64,000 bases of DNA, taken from Nymphaea colorata (Eukaryota > Streptophyta > Magnoliopsida > Nymphaeales > Nymphaeaceae). Position 1 is the first letter of the stretch. Each line of letters opens with the position of its first letter. The notes under the pieces were generated by a model. That model worked only from the letters and a program-made list of their open reading frames with translations. It was not told the origin of the DNA and made no database searches. The stretch lies in assembly GCF_008831285.2 (NCBI RefSeq), contig NC_045138.2:30909934-30973933 (forward strand), in the 5' to 3' direction. Shown one piece after another: positions 11,901 to 23,212 of this stretch. Both the position numbers and the translations under genes were made by a program.

Positions 11901-13106
11901 GTTGCCGTCAGCAAGAATTGGTCTCTATCACAGCTTGATGTCAAAAATGCCTTTCTGTATGGTGACCTACATGAAGAAGTGTATATGCAGCAACCACCAG
12001 GGTTTGTTGCTGAGGGGGAGTGTCAGAAAGTGTGTAGATTGAGAAAGGCAATTTATGGTCTGAAACAAAGTCCTCGAGCTTGGTTTCAAAAATTATCAGA
12101 GAATATTGAGAATGAGGGCTTCAGACGTTCTTCGGCTGATCATTCCCTTTTTGTCAAGAAAACTTCTACAGGTACAGTGATAGTTCTTGTCTATGTTGAT
12201 GATATCATTGTTACAGGGGATGATATTCAGGGGATTTCCAACATCAAGGGCGTCCTTGGACGACACTTTGTCACCAAGGATCTTGGTGAGCTACGCTATT
12301 TCCTAGGTATTGAGTTTGCTAGAAATCAGAAGGGTCTTATCATGTGCCAAAGGAAATACGTTACTGATGTTTTGCAAGAGACAGGTATGCTAGGATGTCG
12401 ACCTGCCTCTACACCCATGGACATCAATACTCGCTTGTATGATGATGATACTGAAGATGTTGATGCTAGACAATATAGAGGGATTGTTGGGAAGCTCCTA
12501 TATATCACTGTTACTCGACCTGATATTCCCTATGCTATTAGCAGAGTGAGTCAATTTATGGATAAGCCCAAGAAAGTCCATTGGGATGCTGCCATGATGA
12601 TTCTCAGGTATCTGAAAAATTCACCAATATCTGTGTATGTTGATGCTGATTATGCGGGATGTCACCTTGACAGAAAATCCACTACTGGGTTTTGTGTGTT
12701 TATTGGATCCAACTTGGTTACATGGAAGAGTAAGAAGCAGACAGTGGTTGCCAGATCAAGTGCAGAATCTGAGTATAGAGCTATGGCTCAGGCTACTGCT
12801 GAAGTTATGTGGGTTAGATCTCTGATGTTGGATCTTACTGTGGAAGTGCCTCTTCCTATGCAATTGTTAGGTGATAACAAAGCTGCTCTGTTTATTGCTA
12901 ATAATCCTGCTTTCCATGAGAGAACCAAGCATGTTGAAGTAGATTGTCACTATACCAGAGACATGATTCAAAAGGGGTTTGTAAGTACCTCCCATATTTC
13001 AACTACAGGGCAAACTGCTGATATTTTTACTAAAGCTCTTGCAAGAGGACCATTCCAAAGTTGTTGTTCCAAGTTGAGCTTGTTTGACATATACGCTCCA
13101 ACTTGA
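8908..13106 (+). pseudogene. copia gag-pol polyprotein, frameshifted
   Basis: The first frame (8908-11169) encodes Gag, a CCHC knuckle (CQFCHRIGHIVDKC, near residue 252), aspartic protease (DSGAS near 355), and integrase with its zinc region and DDE residues (D in FDVWGPS near 542, D in RSDNALEF near 605, E in NGVAERKH near 641). The frame is lost at about 11004-11008 by a net one-base change, most simply loss of a T; pol resumes in the frame open over 11049-13106. That part has RT (RYKARLVAKGYTQ, GLKQSPRAW, YVDDIIVTGDD near its residue 382) and RNase H (DADYAG, SSAESEYRAMAQ). RNase H joins YLKNSP directly to the YVDADYAG region, some 15-20 residues shorter than usual. The polyprotein cannot be made whole without frameshifting. 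Confidence 0.92.
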
Positions 13107-13113
13107 GGGGGAG
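13105..13113 (+). promoter_or_regulatory. Polypurine tract
   Basis: GAGGGGGAG lies immediately before the 3' LTR and overlaps the pol stop codon (13104-13106). It is the expected primer for plus-strand DNA synthesis. Confidence 0.85.
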
Positions 13114-13277
13114 TGTTAAGACGTGTTTATACTCAGTATTAGGCTTGAGAGGGCACTTGTGTAATAATGTTTCTTTTAATGACTTTCTTGTAACTTATCC
13201 CTCTCCTCTAGTCTATATAAAGAGGAGTTAGGGATTCTTTCGAGGTAAATCAAAGATTAGTTCTCTTAAATTTATCA
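13114..13277 (+). repeat. 3' LTR of the copia element
   Basis: 164 bp, TGTTAAGACG to TTTATCA, followed by the ATCAC target duplication. Same length as the 5' LTR, three transitions apart. Confidence 0.95.
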
Positions 13278-13282
13278 ATCAC

Positions 13283-13653
13283 CAAATCAGACTCTTATAA
13301 ATATGGTTGATATGTCTTACCTCTTCCACACACCAAGCGGCAGATACCAAAAACTTGCCGGCTTTAATACCAAAAACTTGCCTTTAATGAAGAAGAAAAC
13401 CACACTGAACAAATGCACAATCACCAACAACTTTGCTCATCTGAATAGAGAAAGTGCATCCAAATTCTGCCAGACGCCACCACGAAGAGACACCCACAAA
13501 GGCAGACAGATATGATCACCCACGCACAAAAAAAAAAGAAAAAAAATGATCAATCGGATAAGTAACCTGTAGAGGAAGACGAAGGAAAGAAGAGAGGAAG
13601 AGGGAGGAAAAAACCCAGCAACAGGCTGTTTTCAAGCCTCTGAAGTGAGGTCA
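13283..13653. other. Flank and leader of a truncated minus-strand retroelement
   Basis: The right end (about 13520-13665) reads on the minus strand as a C/T-rich leader following a primer site. Leftwards no retroelement coding sequence is recognisable. No host gene seen. Confidence 0.4.
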
Positions 13654-13665
13654 GCACTGATACCA

Positions 13666-13824
13666 TGTTATAAGGTATTGGAGGATGAGAAGGAATCAAT
13701 AATTGAATTAGCCCCAATCACCCTTAAATAATAGATTGGGGTTGGCAAAAGAGTTACAATACAGTCCTCCAATGGTTATTTTCTAATTTGCCAATAAATC
13801 CCTTTCTAATACTTGTTTCCAACA
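13666..13824 (-). repeat. Single LTR of another copia-type element
   Basis: On the minus strand a 159-bp unit starts TGTTGGAAAC and ends CTTATAACA, followed at once by TGGTATCAGTGC (13654-13665), an initiator-Met-type primer site. This is the 5' LTR-to-leader junction of a minus-strand LTR element. I found no second copy of the LTR to the left, so the element is truncated. Confidence 0.75.
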
Positions 13825-14094
13825 CTGCTTGTCAATAAGTCTCTAACTTCGAGTGTGGGAATTGACCATGTCCATCATGTTCTTGCACTTGTCAAGCCTT
13901 TTGTTTCTCAAAACCTTGTCAGCTTATCCTTCACAATGGGTGTAACCGTGTAAGAGTGTGCAGTGGTTGAGCAAAATGAAACATGTATCCTACACTACAT
14001 AAATATTTTTTGCAACTGACCTTCAATGTTATGTGTCCTTTTTCAATCCTGGGATGGTCATACCTTGTATATTCCTCCTTTCTTGGACACTCCT

Positions 14095-14460
14095 GCAAAT
14101 TCTTGTGGTGCTTTATCTGATCTCGCCGAAGAAGAATGATGAATAAACCATAAAGTTGTCATTAACGGTCTTAAACAATGTCCATGCTTCATCGTCACTT
14201 CAATATGAATGTGCCCAACATGCTGCATCGACTATTTGCCCATGTTTTTCCTTCTGACCATCATAAAAGTAAGCCCTAACAGCCATCTTTGGACCTAACG
14301 AAGGGGACAATGCCACATAAGGTCCATGAGCTGTTCCTGTGACTCATCAAACTGCTCCGCCTCATATTGTACAAAACTAGTTATGGCTTTTCGAGATTGA
14401 TTTGTCTTACCTTAGGGAAATATTTCTGGAAAAACTTTCTACATCCCCTCCCACAGGGTA
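14095..14460 (-). pseudogene. Ty3-type gag relic (Athila/Tat-like)
   Basis: The minus-strand translation in two or three frames gives blocks typical of plant Ty3 gag: RKFFQKYFPK, then FVQYEAEQFDESQEQLMDL, then FYDGQKEKHGQIVDAA followed by DDEAWTLFKTV. Stops and frameshifts interrupt it. Plant Ty3 gag has the same succession (WxxFxxxFFP, QxxxEsleeAWeRFkdLLrxCP, FYxGL...vDAAxgG...EEAxxLie). No protease or RT was recognised nearby. Confidence 0.6.
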
Positions 14461-15613
14461 GTTCAAAATTCAAGCATTATATAAAAAGGATTTCAACTAG
14501 TGCTTCGCTTTATTTATTCAATAAAAAAGAAACAAATAAACCTGAGGGCATCATGTCCAAAATTAACATGCAATCATACTTCAGGAAATTCATCAATATG
14601 ATGGTAAGAGTCTACTTAACTATGTCGATAAAAAAATGGCAGCATTTGTAAAACTGATGATTTGATTTCAGTTTGAGGAGCTCCTACATGGGTTTGGTGA
14701 TCAGAAATTCTGTAAGCACGAAATACTCCCTAGGAGGTCTAAGATGGGCTTTCATCATTGCCTCTCAAATGATCATTGCCTTGGTTAACCATTGGTTTGG
14801 TTCTATAATATCGCCTACCTACCAGAAAAAGTTAAAAGCAACCTAAACTTGTGAATACCTAGACCAAGAACGCATGATGTTTAAGAGATTTAAAGGCTTG
14901 CACCTCTTCAAAGGCCTTAATGTGGGACAAGCCCAAGAAGACACCCCCTATTTTGTCGTCCTTAACCTTCTGTAGATGGGTGCGCACACAAGGATTGCAA
15001 AAGACAGATGACGTGTCTCTTCCTTAGCCAAGTATTAGCCTCCATCAATTGTGCGGACCAATTGATGATCTCCTTCACCAAGATCTCAAGCAACCCACGA
15101 CATCAGATTGAAAGATCCAAACCTTCCTCTTCGGAGTAGAAACAGACATGGCCAAAACAACTAAGAAATGATCGGCGGAGTCGCTCATACCTCATAGGGA
15201 CATATCTATCCGGATAGAGTATAGTGACGATCGATTCATCGATTCATCTGAGTATCTCCAATCAAGATACGGATCCTTCTTGATAGATAACTATCTAGTT
15301 AGTTAGATAACTAACAAACAACCCAACGCACTGGTAAGAATGCCTACAATACAACACAGGCAAAGCAGGTCTTCACTGCGTGGCCAGCTTAATTCCCATT
15401 TGGTTGCAGCCCATCCTATAAATAATGAACTTGCCAAAGAAGAGCTTGAACAAAAAGGGCACCTACTATTTTTGACATAATCACATGGATGGCAGCCTAT
15501 GGTTGGAACCACTGCCACAAAAAACGCGTTTTAAAAGCCCAATGGGAGTTCATCGTCAGAAATCGAATCCTTCAGCAAATGATTCTCCCCATCACTGACA
15601 TGTAACTCATCAA
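14461..15613. other. Repeat-derived intergenic sequence, unidentified
   Basis: No gene could be supported. Flanked by a Ty3 gag relic and an L1 relic; probably decayed transposon sequence, but I recognise no further domain. Confidence 0.4.
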
Positions 15614-15890
15614 TCAAAGAAGTTCCCCTGAAGGGTCCACACTTGACAAATTCATAAAGTGGTTAGTGCGAATTTCCAATATAAGTTCAAGATCCTCTAC
15701 ACGAACACTATCCACATCGACAAGCATGATAGCTTTCTTTTGCCACTTCCCTCTGACCATGTTCATGAAAAAAATTGGTGTTGGCATTCCCTCCTTAAAG
15801 CCATTTAACTCTGGATTTCTACTGTCAATTATTTTTTCATGCTAAGAAGAGTCTCAAGTTCCAGCTGCCATCTTCTCTCTACATTCCCTA
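15614..15890 (-). pseudogene. L1-type LINE ORF2 relic (endonuclease-RT linker)
   Basis: On the minus strand a frame ending at the stop at 15614-15616 reads FKEGMPTPIFFMNMVRG, then KKAIMLVDVDSVRVED, then EIRTNHFMNL. This matches the plant L1 linker between endonuclease and RT (usually GDxNTKFFHxxvrxRrxxNxIxxL...G...vxdxxeI...hFxxlf). A more upstream piece is in another frame (about 15810-15890). Neither the endonuclease nor the RT core was found, so this is a small fragment. Confidence 0.6.
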
Positions 15891-15904
15891 GGGAAAGATT
15901 AGCT

Positions 15905-18900
15905 GATTAATGGACCTCACAGTGGATCTAGATGAATTGTCTTATTTGATCTGAAAATTGATTTGGATCATGTTGCAGTTCTCGATCAGTTGTCTCATCT
16001 AATCTAGAAATTCTTGAGATTGGATTGGCTTGCTGGTGTAGATAAGCAAACTTATTTATTCGAAGGTTATTGGATTGGCATCTAGTTGTTTGCCTAGATC
16101 AGTAGTGATACCTAAACCAAAAATTGTAAAATTTAGATCTGGTTTAAGGGTGATGAATTCCAATAAGCACTTGGCCCTCAATTGATCTCGATTAGTTGAC
16201 TTATCTAATCCAAAAATTGTAAATTTGGATCATGTTGTGGCTTCGGATCAGTGGCCTTGTCAAATCTAGAAATTGTTGGGTTTGGGTTGCATTGTTGGTG
16301 TAGATCAGTGAACTTAGTTGATCTGAAAATAATAGGATTGGCATCTAGTTGTTGATATGGATCAGTGGTCTTACCTGAGCCAAAACTTGGTGAATCTGAA
16401 TTAGGATTATGGGAGACGAATTCCAATAAACACATGGTCCTCAACCAATTGAAAGTTTCACAAACAGTTGCACTAACCATTTTTCTTTCTGAAGGAAACT
16501 CAGGATGAAACAATATATAAGCATGCAAATTTTTTTATTAAAGGATTGTTGAATTTGCATATTGTTGTGGGTCTAGATCAGTGGTCTTGTCGAATCAGGA
16601 AATTATTGGATTTGAATAAAGTTGTAGGTTAGCAGTCTTGGATGTGATTGTGGGATTGAATAGTAACATTTTATCATCCAAAAATTGTTTTAGAGGACTA
16701 GATCAATGGTCTTATCTTATCCGAAAATTGTTAAATTTGAATTAGATTGTGGGTTGAAATCAGTACCCTAATTTGATCAAAAATTTGTTGCATTTTGGAT
16801 CTAGTTGTGGGTTTGGATCAGTGGTCTTGTCTAATCCACAAACTGTTGGATTTGGGTGAGTTTGTGAATGTGGGTCAGTTGTCTTATATGATCCTAAAAT
16901 CGTACATTGGTAGGTATTGTGGCTCAAGATTAATGGTCTTATCTGATCTGAAAATTGCCCCGTTTGGATACAGTTGTAGGACTAGACCAATGGTCTTATT
17001 TGGTCAGTAAAATTTGTGGAATGAGATCTAGATGTAGATCAAGATCAGTGGACTTATATGATCCAAAAACAGCTGAACATTTATTTGATTAGGGGTGATG
17101 ATTGATGAATTCCCATAAACACTAGGTACTCAACTGATTAGAAGTTCATAAATAGTTTAAATTAAACATTTATCTCAAAAAGGAAAACTCGGGATAAAAT
17201 AGTCAATATACATGCAAATTTAATTATCCAAGATTGGCTGGATTTGGATCTTGTTGCTCGTCTTGTCTGAACCAAAACTTATTGTGTTTGGGTCTCGTAG
17301 TAGATTTGGAACAGTTGTCTTATCTGATCCTAAAATTAGAGATTTGGATTGAGTTGCATTATGGATGAGTGGTCTTATCTAATACAAAAATTGTTGGATT
17401 TGGACTTGGTTGTCAGTGTAGATCAACGAATGTAGGTTTAGATCAGTGGTCTTATTTGATCCGCAAATTGTTAAGCTTGAATATGATTGTGGGCCGAAAT
17501 CAATAGCCATAGTTGATCAAGAATTTGTTGCATTTTGGATCTAGTTGTGGCTCGGATCAGTGGCCTTGTCTAATCCACAAATAGTTGGACTTGGGTGAAT
17601 TTGTAAATGTGGATCAGTTGTCTTATCAGATCCTAAAATTGTAGATTTGGTTGGTATTGTGGTTCTAGATCAGTGGTCTTATCTGATCTAGAAATTGTTG
17701 CATTTGGATACAGTTGTAGGATTAAACCAATGGTCTTATCTGGTCTATAAAATTTGTGGAATGAGATCTACATGTGGGTCTGGATGAGTGGTCTTATCTG
17801 ATCCAAAAATAGTGGAACATGTATCTTATTAAGGGTGAGAATTCCCATAAACACTAGATCCTAAACTGATTGAAAGTTCCATAAACAGTTTGTGTTACCC
17901 ATTTCTCTGTCCAATGAAAACTAAGGACAAAACAGCCTGAAAATTTTTTGATCCAAGAATTGGTTGATTTGGATCTTGATGCGCCTGGATCAATGGTCTT
18001 GTTAGATCCATAAATTGTTGGGTTTGGGTTGCATTGACCATCTAGATCAATGAACTTATTTGATCTGAAAATTATAGGAATTGCATCACCTTGACCATCT
18101 AGATCAATGAACTTATTTGATCTGAAAATTATAGGAATTGCATCACCGAAAATTGTTGAATCTAAATCTGAATCTAGTTTAGGGGTGACAACTTCCAATA
18201 AACACATGGTTCTCAACCGATTGGAAGTTTCGCAAGTTGTCGTAATTAATCTTGAAATTGTACATTTGGATCATGTTGTGGTTTTGGATCAAATGTCTTA
18301 TCTGATCTAAAATTTGTTCGGTTTGAATTTGGTTGTCGGTATAGATCAGTGAACTTATTTGATCCAAAAATTACAAGATTGGCAACTAGTTATTTGTCTA
18401 GATCAATGGTCTTACATGGTCCCCAAATTATTAAATTTGAATCAGGTTTAAGTGTGACAAATTCCAATAAGCACTTGGTCCTCAACCGATTGGAAACTTC
18501 ACAAACAGTTGCATTAACCATTTCTCTTTTCAAGAAAAACTCATGAAGAAACAACTTGTATGCATGCAAATTTTTTGATCTAGAAATTGTTAAACTTGCA
18601 TATTGTTATGTGTCTAAATCAGTGGTCTTGTCCAATCAAGAACTTGATGGATTTAAATCTAACTAGACATCAGGGGTCCTGGATGTGCCTGTGGTTTTGA
18701 ATGGTAACTTATATGATCCAAAAATTGTTTTGCTTGGATATAGTTGCAGGTTCAGATAGTGGTTTTATCTTATCCAAAAATTGATAAATGTGGATCTGAT
18801 TGTGGGTCTAAATCAACAACCTTATTTGATTAGAATTTGTTGCATTCAGATCTTGTTGTGGGCTTGCATCAGTGACCTTGTTTGGTCTACAAATTGTTCG

Positions 18901-21030
18901 ATTTGGGTGAGGTTAGGGATCTGGATCAGTTGTCTTGTCTGATCCTAAAATTGTAGATTCGGATTGTATTGTGGTTCAGGATCAATGGTCTTATCTAGTC
19001 CAAAAATTGTTGCATTTGGACACAATTGTAGGTCCAGACAAAAGATTGTTTCTAGTCCATAAAATTTGTGGAATAGGATAATAGATGTGGCTTTGGATCA
19101 GATGTCTTGTCTTGTCTGATCCAAAAATAATTTTTCATAAATAGTGATGAATTCCCATAAACACAAGGTCGTCAATTGATCCAAGAATTGGTTGACTTGG
19201 ATCTTGATGTGCCCAAGGATCAGTGGCCTTGTTAGATTTAATTGTTGGGTTTTAGTCTCGAAGTGGATCTGGATCAGTTGTCTTATCTAATCCTAAAATT
19301 GTAGAGTTGGATCATGTTTCGGTTCTAGATCACGTTTCGATTCTAGATTAATGGTCTTATCTGATCTAAAAATTGTTGGATTTGGATTTGGTTGTCAGTG
19401 TAGATCAATGAACTTATTTGACATGAAAATTATGGGATAGACATCTATTTGTTAGTCTGAACCAATGATCTTACCTAATCCAAAAATTGTTGATTTTAGA
19501 TCAGGTTTAAGTGTGACGAATTCCAATAAACACCTTGTCCTTAAAGGATTGGAGGTTTCGGAAATTGTTGCATTAACCATTTCCCTTTCCCAGGGAAACT
19601 CAAATGAAACAATCCATTAGCATGCAAATTTTTTGATCGAAGAATTGCTAAATTTGCAAACTATTGTGGGTCTAGATCAACGACCTTGTCTGATCAGGAA
19701 ATTATTGAATTTGAATCAAGTTGTAGGTGAGCAGTCTTAGATATGATTATGGAATTGAATAGTAACTTTATATTATCCAGAAATTGTTTTATTTGGAAAT
19801 AGTTGTGGGTCTAGATGAGTGGACTTATTTGATTCGAAAAGTGTCAAATTTGAATCTGATGGTGGGTAGAAATCAGTAGTCTTGTTTGATCCAGAATTTG
19901 TGCATTAGGACCTTTTGCGAGTTTGGATTAGTGGACTTGTCTGATCCACAAATTGTTGGATTTGGGTGAGTTTGTGAATGTGGATCAGTTGTTGTCTTAT
20001 CTGATCTTAAAATTGTAGACCTGGATGGTATTGTGGTTATAAATAAGTGGTATTGTCTGATCTGAAAAATGTTGCACTTTGATGCAACTGTAGGTCTAGA
20101 CTAGTGCTCTTATCTAGTCCACAAAATTAGTGGAATGAGATCTAGATGTGGGTTTAGATCAGTGGTCTCTTATCTGATCAAAAAATAATGGAACATGTAT
20201 CTTATTAAAGGTGATGCATTCCCATAAACAATAGGTCATCGATTGATCCAAAAAATTGTATTATTTTGATATAATTGTAGGTCTAGATCAATGGTTTTAT
20301 CTGATCCAAAAATTGTTAAGTTTGAACCTGGTTGTAGATCGAAATCATTAGCCATAGTTGATCCAGAATTTGTAGCATTTCGGTTCTAGTTGTGAGTTTG
20401 GATCAAGGGTCTATCTGACCCAGAAATTGTTGCACTTGGATGCATTCTAGGACTAGACTAATGGCCTTATCTGGTCTATAGAATTTGTGGAATGGGATCT
20501 AAATGTGGATCTGGATCAGTAGTCTTATCTGATTGAAAAATATTAGAACATCTATCTTATCAAGGGTGAGAATTGGCATGAACACTAGGTCCTAAACTGA
20601 GTGGAAGTTTCATAAACAATTTGCATTACCCATTTCGCTTTCCAAGAAAAACTAAGGACAAAACAATTTATATGCCTGCAAATTTTTTGATCCAAGAATT
20701 GGTTGATTTGGATCTTGGTGCATCAGGATCAGTGGTCTTGTTAGGTCCATAAAATTGTCAGGTTTCGATTGAGTTGACCGTGTAGATCATTAACTTATTT
20801 AATCTGAAAATTATAAGATTGGCATCACCAAAAATTGTTGAATCTAAATCTGCTTTAGGGATGACAAATTCCAATGAACACATGGTCCTCAACCGATTGG
20901 AAGTTTCGCAAACGACTGCATTAACCATTTCTCTTTTCGAGGAGGAAACAATACATATGCACTCAAATTTTTTTATCCAGAAATTGTTGAATTTGCATAC
21001 TATTGTGGGTCTAGATATGTGGTCTTTAGG
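15905..21030. repeat. Large diverged 57-bp tandem array with higher-order spacers
   Basis: About 5.1 kb of diverged units, counted as 57 bp in clear stretches (for example about 19360-19460). Each holds a GATCA-x-TGGTCTTATCTGATC-like core and AAAATTGTTGGATTTGGAT-like half. The array is broken at irregular but recurring places by a roughly 130-bp spacer beginning AATTCC(A/C)ATAA(A/G)CAC: about 16153, 16417, 17104, 17838, 18185, 18455, 19150, 19517, 20215, 20570 and 20862. Spacing clusters near 265-290, 350 and 690-730 bp, showing a higher-order organisation. Two spacer types (CCAATAA and CCCATAA) differ in the following bases. The frames in it are short and interrupted. Confidence 0.85.
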
Positions 21031-21034
21031 GGTA

Positions 21035-21261
21035 AAAAAGAGGCCGAGCAACTCAAGCTTGGCTTGAAATCAAGTTCAAGCCGGCTATTTTAATAAGCGA
21101 GTCGAGCTCGAGATCATTTTTCGACTCGAATTTGTCCATCACATTTCATTTCATCCAGCGCTTTCTCTCCTCTCTTTCTTCTTCTTCTTCAATGCTTCAT
21201 CTAAATGCTAGACACCATGGTCACCCTTCTTATTTGCTGCAAAGCTACTACGCCAATGAAG

Positions 21262-21302
<41 letters not shown>

Positions 21303-22240
21303 GATCTAAGTTTGAGTCAAGGGTTTCATATTATGAAATCCTTGCTTGTTGAAGCATGGCTTTCTTTCTTCAAAACCATTGCTCTGGATTTCAAAACAAC
21401 ATGGCTCGCAGCGAGTGAGGGATGCGCATTCTTAGTCAAGCCGAGTTCAAGTTCACTGGACTCTAATGTTTTAAGCTCGACTTGGCTCGAGCAAAATTTT
21501 TTCCATATTACATTTCATTTCATCCAACGTTGTCCCTCTCCTTTCTTCTTCTTCTTCAATGCTTCATCCAAATGAAAAGAGTCTTCAATGCTTCATCTAA
21601 ATGCTCGACACCATCCCCGCCCTTCTCATTTGTTGCTGCAAAGCCACTATGCCAATCAAGGTACCTTTCTCTCGCTCTCTCCAACTCCGAGTCAAGGGTT
21701 TCATATTCTGAAATCCGCGCTTGCAGAAGCAAGGGTTTCTTTCTTCAAAACCATTGCTTTGAATTTCAAAACACCATGGCTCGCAGTGAGTGAGGGATGA
21801 AACCTTCACTCGCTAGAATGAAAGCAACGACTGTGAGGGAAGAAACCCGCAAGCAAGGGTTTCATATTTGAATCCCTGAAACCTTCGCTCATTGGAGGAA
21901 GAGGTTCAAATCCAAAACCCTTGCTCAGCAAAGGGTTTCAAATCAATCTGAAACGCTCACTTAGAAAAGGCTGGTGCAGGAGCGAGGGTTTTCTGGTTCA
22001 TGAAAACGCTGGTGCAGCAAGTGAGGGTTTCATATTCACCTTGCTCACTTATCATGAGTGAGGGTTCCTTGAAAACCCAAAGTTATAAAATCAATATATG
22101 TCATTTGATTCCTCTTTTTCCACAAATCCTCTGCTGCCATCTCCTTCCACGGCAGCAGCATGCTCGCTGCCGTCTTCGTCCATAGCCTACTGCAACACAC
22201 CTACGAGCTGTGACACGCTTGATCGAGCTGAGCTATAGCT
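21035..22240. repeat. Tandemly duplicated GAGTCGAG-arm element
   Basis: A segment containing CATTTCATTTCATCCA, a TTCTTCTTCTTCAATGC run, GACACCAT, GGGTTTCATATT and ATGGCTCGCAG occurs twice in direct orientation (about 21134-21430 and 21505-21800). Between and around the copies are GAGTCGAGCTCGAG-type arms like those of the hAT element at 6308. A further, more decayed series of GCAAGGGTTTCATAT motifs follows to about 22080. Short frames are repetitive and not convincing genes. Confidence 0.65.
21266..21301. repeat. (CT)n microsatellite
   Basis: CT dinucleotide run of about 36 bp inside the first copy of the duplicated element; the second copy has only a short interrupted CT stretch. Confidence 0.9.
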
Positions 22241-22249
22241 CCAGGCCAA

Positions 22250-23080
22250 AATTTACAATAGATCTGTGGCTGTGGCCATTCTTCTAATGTGATGCTTGAT
22301 GGCCTAGTCAGTCTCCAAGTTTACACCACATCAAAGATTTCTAGTTTATCATATTTACCATGTTAAATAAGGAATTTAGAATAGCAAAGGCCATTGCATA
22401 CTTGGTGGTTTACAAGGTGACATCAAGGTTCTTAAATAACATAACCACAGAAGCAGTCAAGTGGTGGTTGATTCATATCAAAAACTGCACAAGTCCAACC
22501 TTGTGTCCATGCGCTAATCCATACAGGGTTTGAATGCCATTTGGTTAAGCCATTTGGTTATTTTGCATTAAAACAGTTGTAATTTCTACTTCAAAAATGT
22601 GAAAAAGTGATGCAAACCTAACTAGTCCTCAGATGTGAATTTCTTACTAGACAAAATCAAAATCAAAAGTCAAATGGCAACACCAAAGAAAGCTCATTGG
22701 TTGTAGCGACAGATTTGCTAGGAAACCAGAACAGATGGAAAAGTGCTAAAAGGATGTATTTCAAGGCTGCATTTAACACGTAAAATGAGAGACAAAGAGA
22801 GACCGTTATATCTCATGAGCAGCAGAAACACTAAATAATTTATTCCAAGACAGTATTGCTTGGCTGAAGTGTACAAACATAGTTAAGAAAAGCATCAACC
22901 GATCTACTCCTCACATATACACAATTTTTAACAGAATGAGCCAGATAACAATTTAAACATGATTCAACTTGTATGGAATATCATTCTAAGCAGCAAAACT
23001 ATAAGACAGCAAAATTTTAACTTAGAAGTAAGTGCCCAAAACCAAGAATAAGTTTATACTAGAAGCAAGTGCAACATAGT
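22250..23080. other. Intergenic, no feature recognised
   Basis: No coding frame or repeat could be supported. It may hold the 3' part of the decayed minus-strand transcription unit that starts near 24.5 kb. Confidence 0.35.
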
Positions 23081-23212
23081 TATCTTTTTAACAGCATGCT
23101 GCTAAAAATAAATAACCATGAAGAAACATAACAGCATATGAAATGAAAGCAAACATGAGCTGCTGTTGGAGCAACTGCTCTTGGGTGAAAGTTGTTCCTA
23201 TTGCAATCCTCA

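Larger units (their letters stand above)
8116..13277 (+). mobile_element. Ty1/copia LTR retrotransposon, structurally complete
   Basis: Full-length 5.16-kb element: 5' LTR 8116-8279, primer site, long leader, gag-pol (8908-13106), polypurine tract, 3' LTR 13114-13277, and 5-bp target duplications ATCAC at 8111-8115 and 13278-13282. Domain order is Gag, protease, integrase, reverse transcriptase, RNase H, which is the copia order. The LTRs differ at 3 of 164 positions by my reading, all transitions, so the insertion is fairly young (about 0.7 million years if 1.3e-8 substitutions per site per year applied). One frameshift and one internal deletion make this copy unlikely to be autonomous. Confidence 0.95.

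Noticed and set aside
16795-18546. Short plus-strand frames such as those with GLDQWSYLI
   Set aside because: They repeat with the 57-bp unit and are interrupted; treated as repeat translation and not genes.
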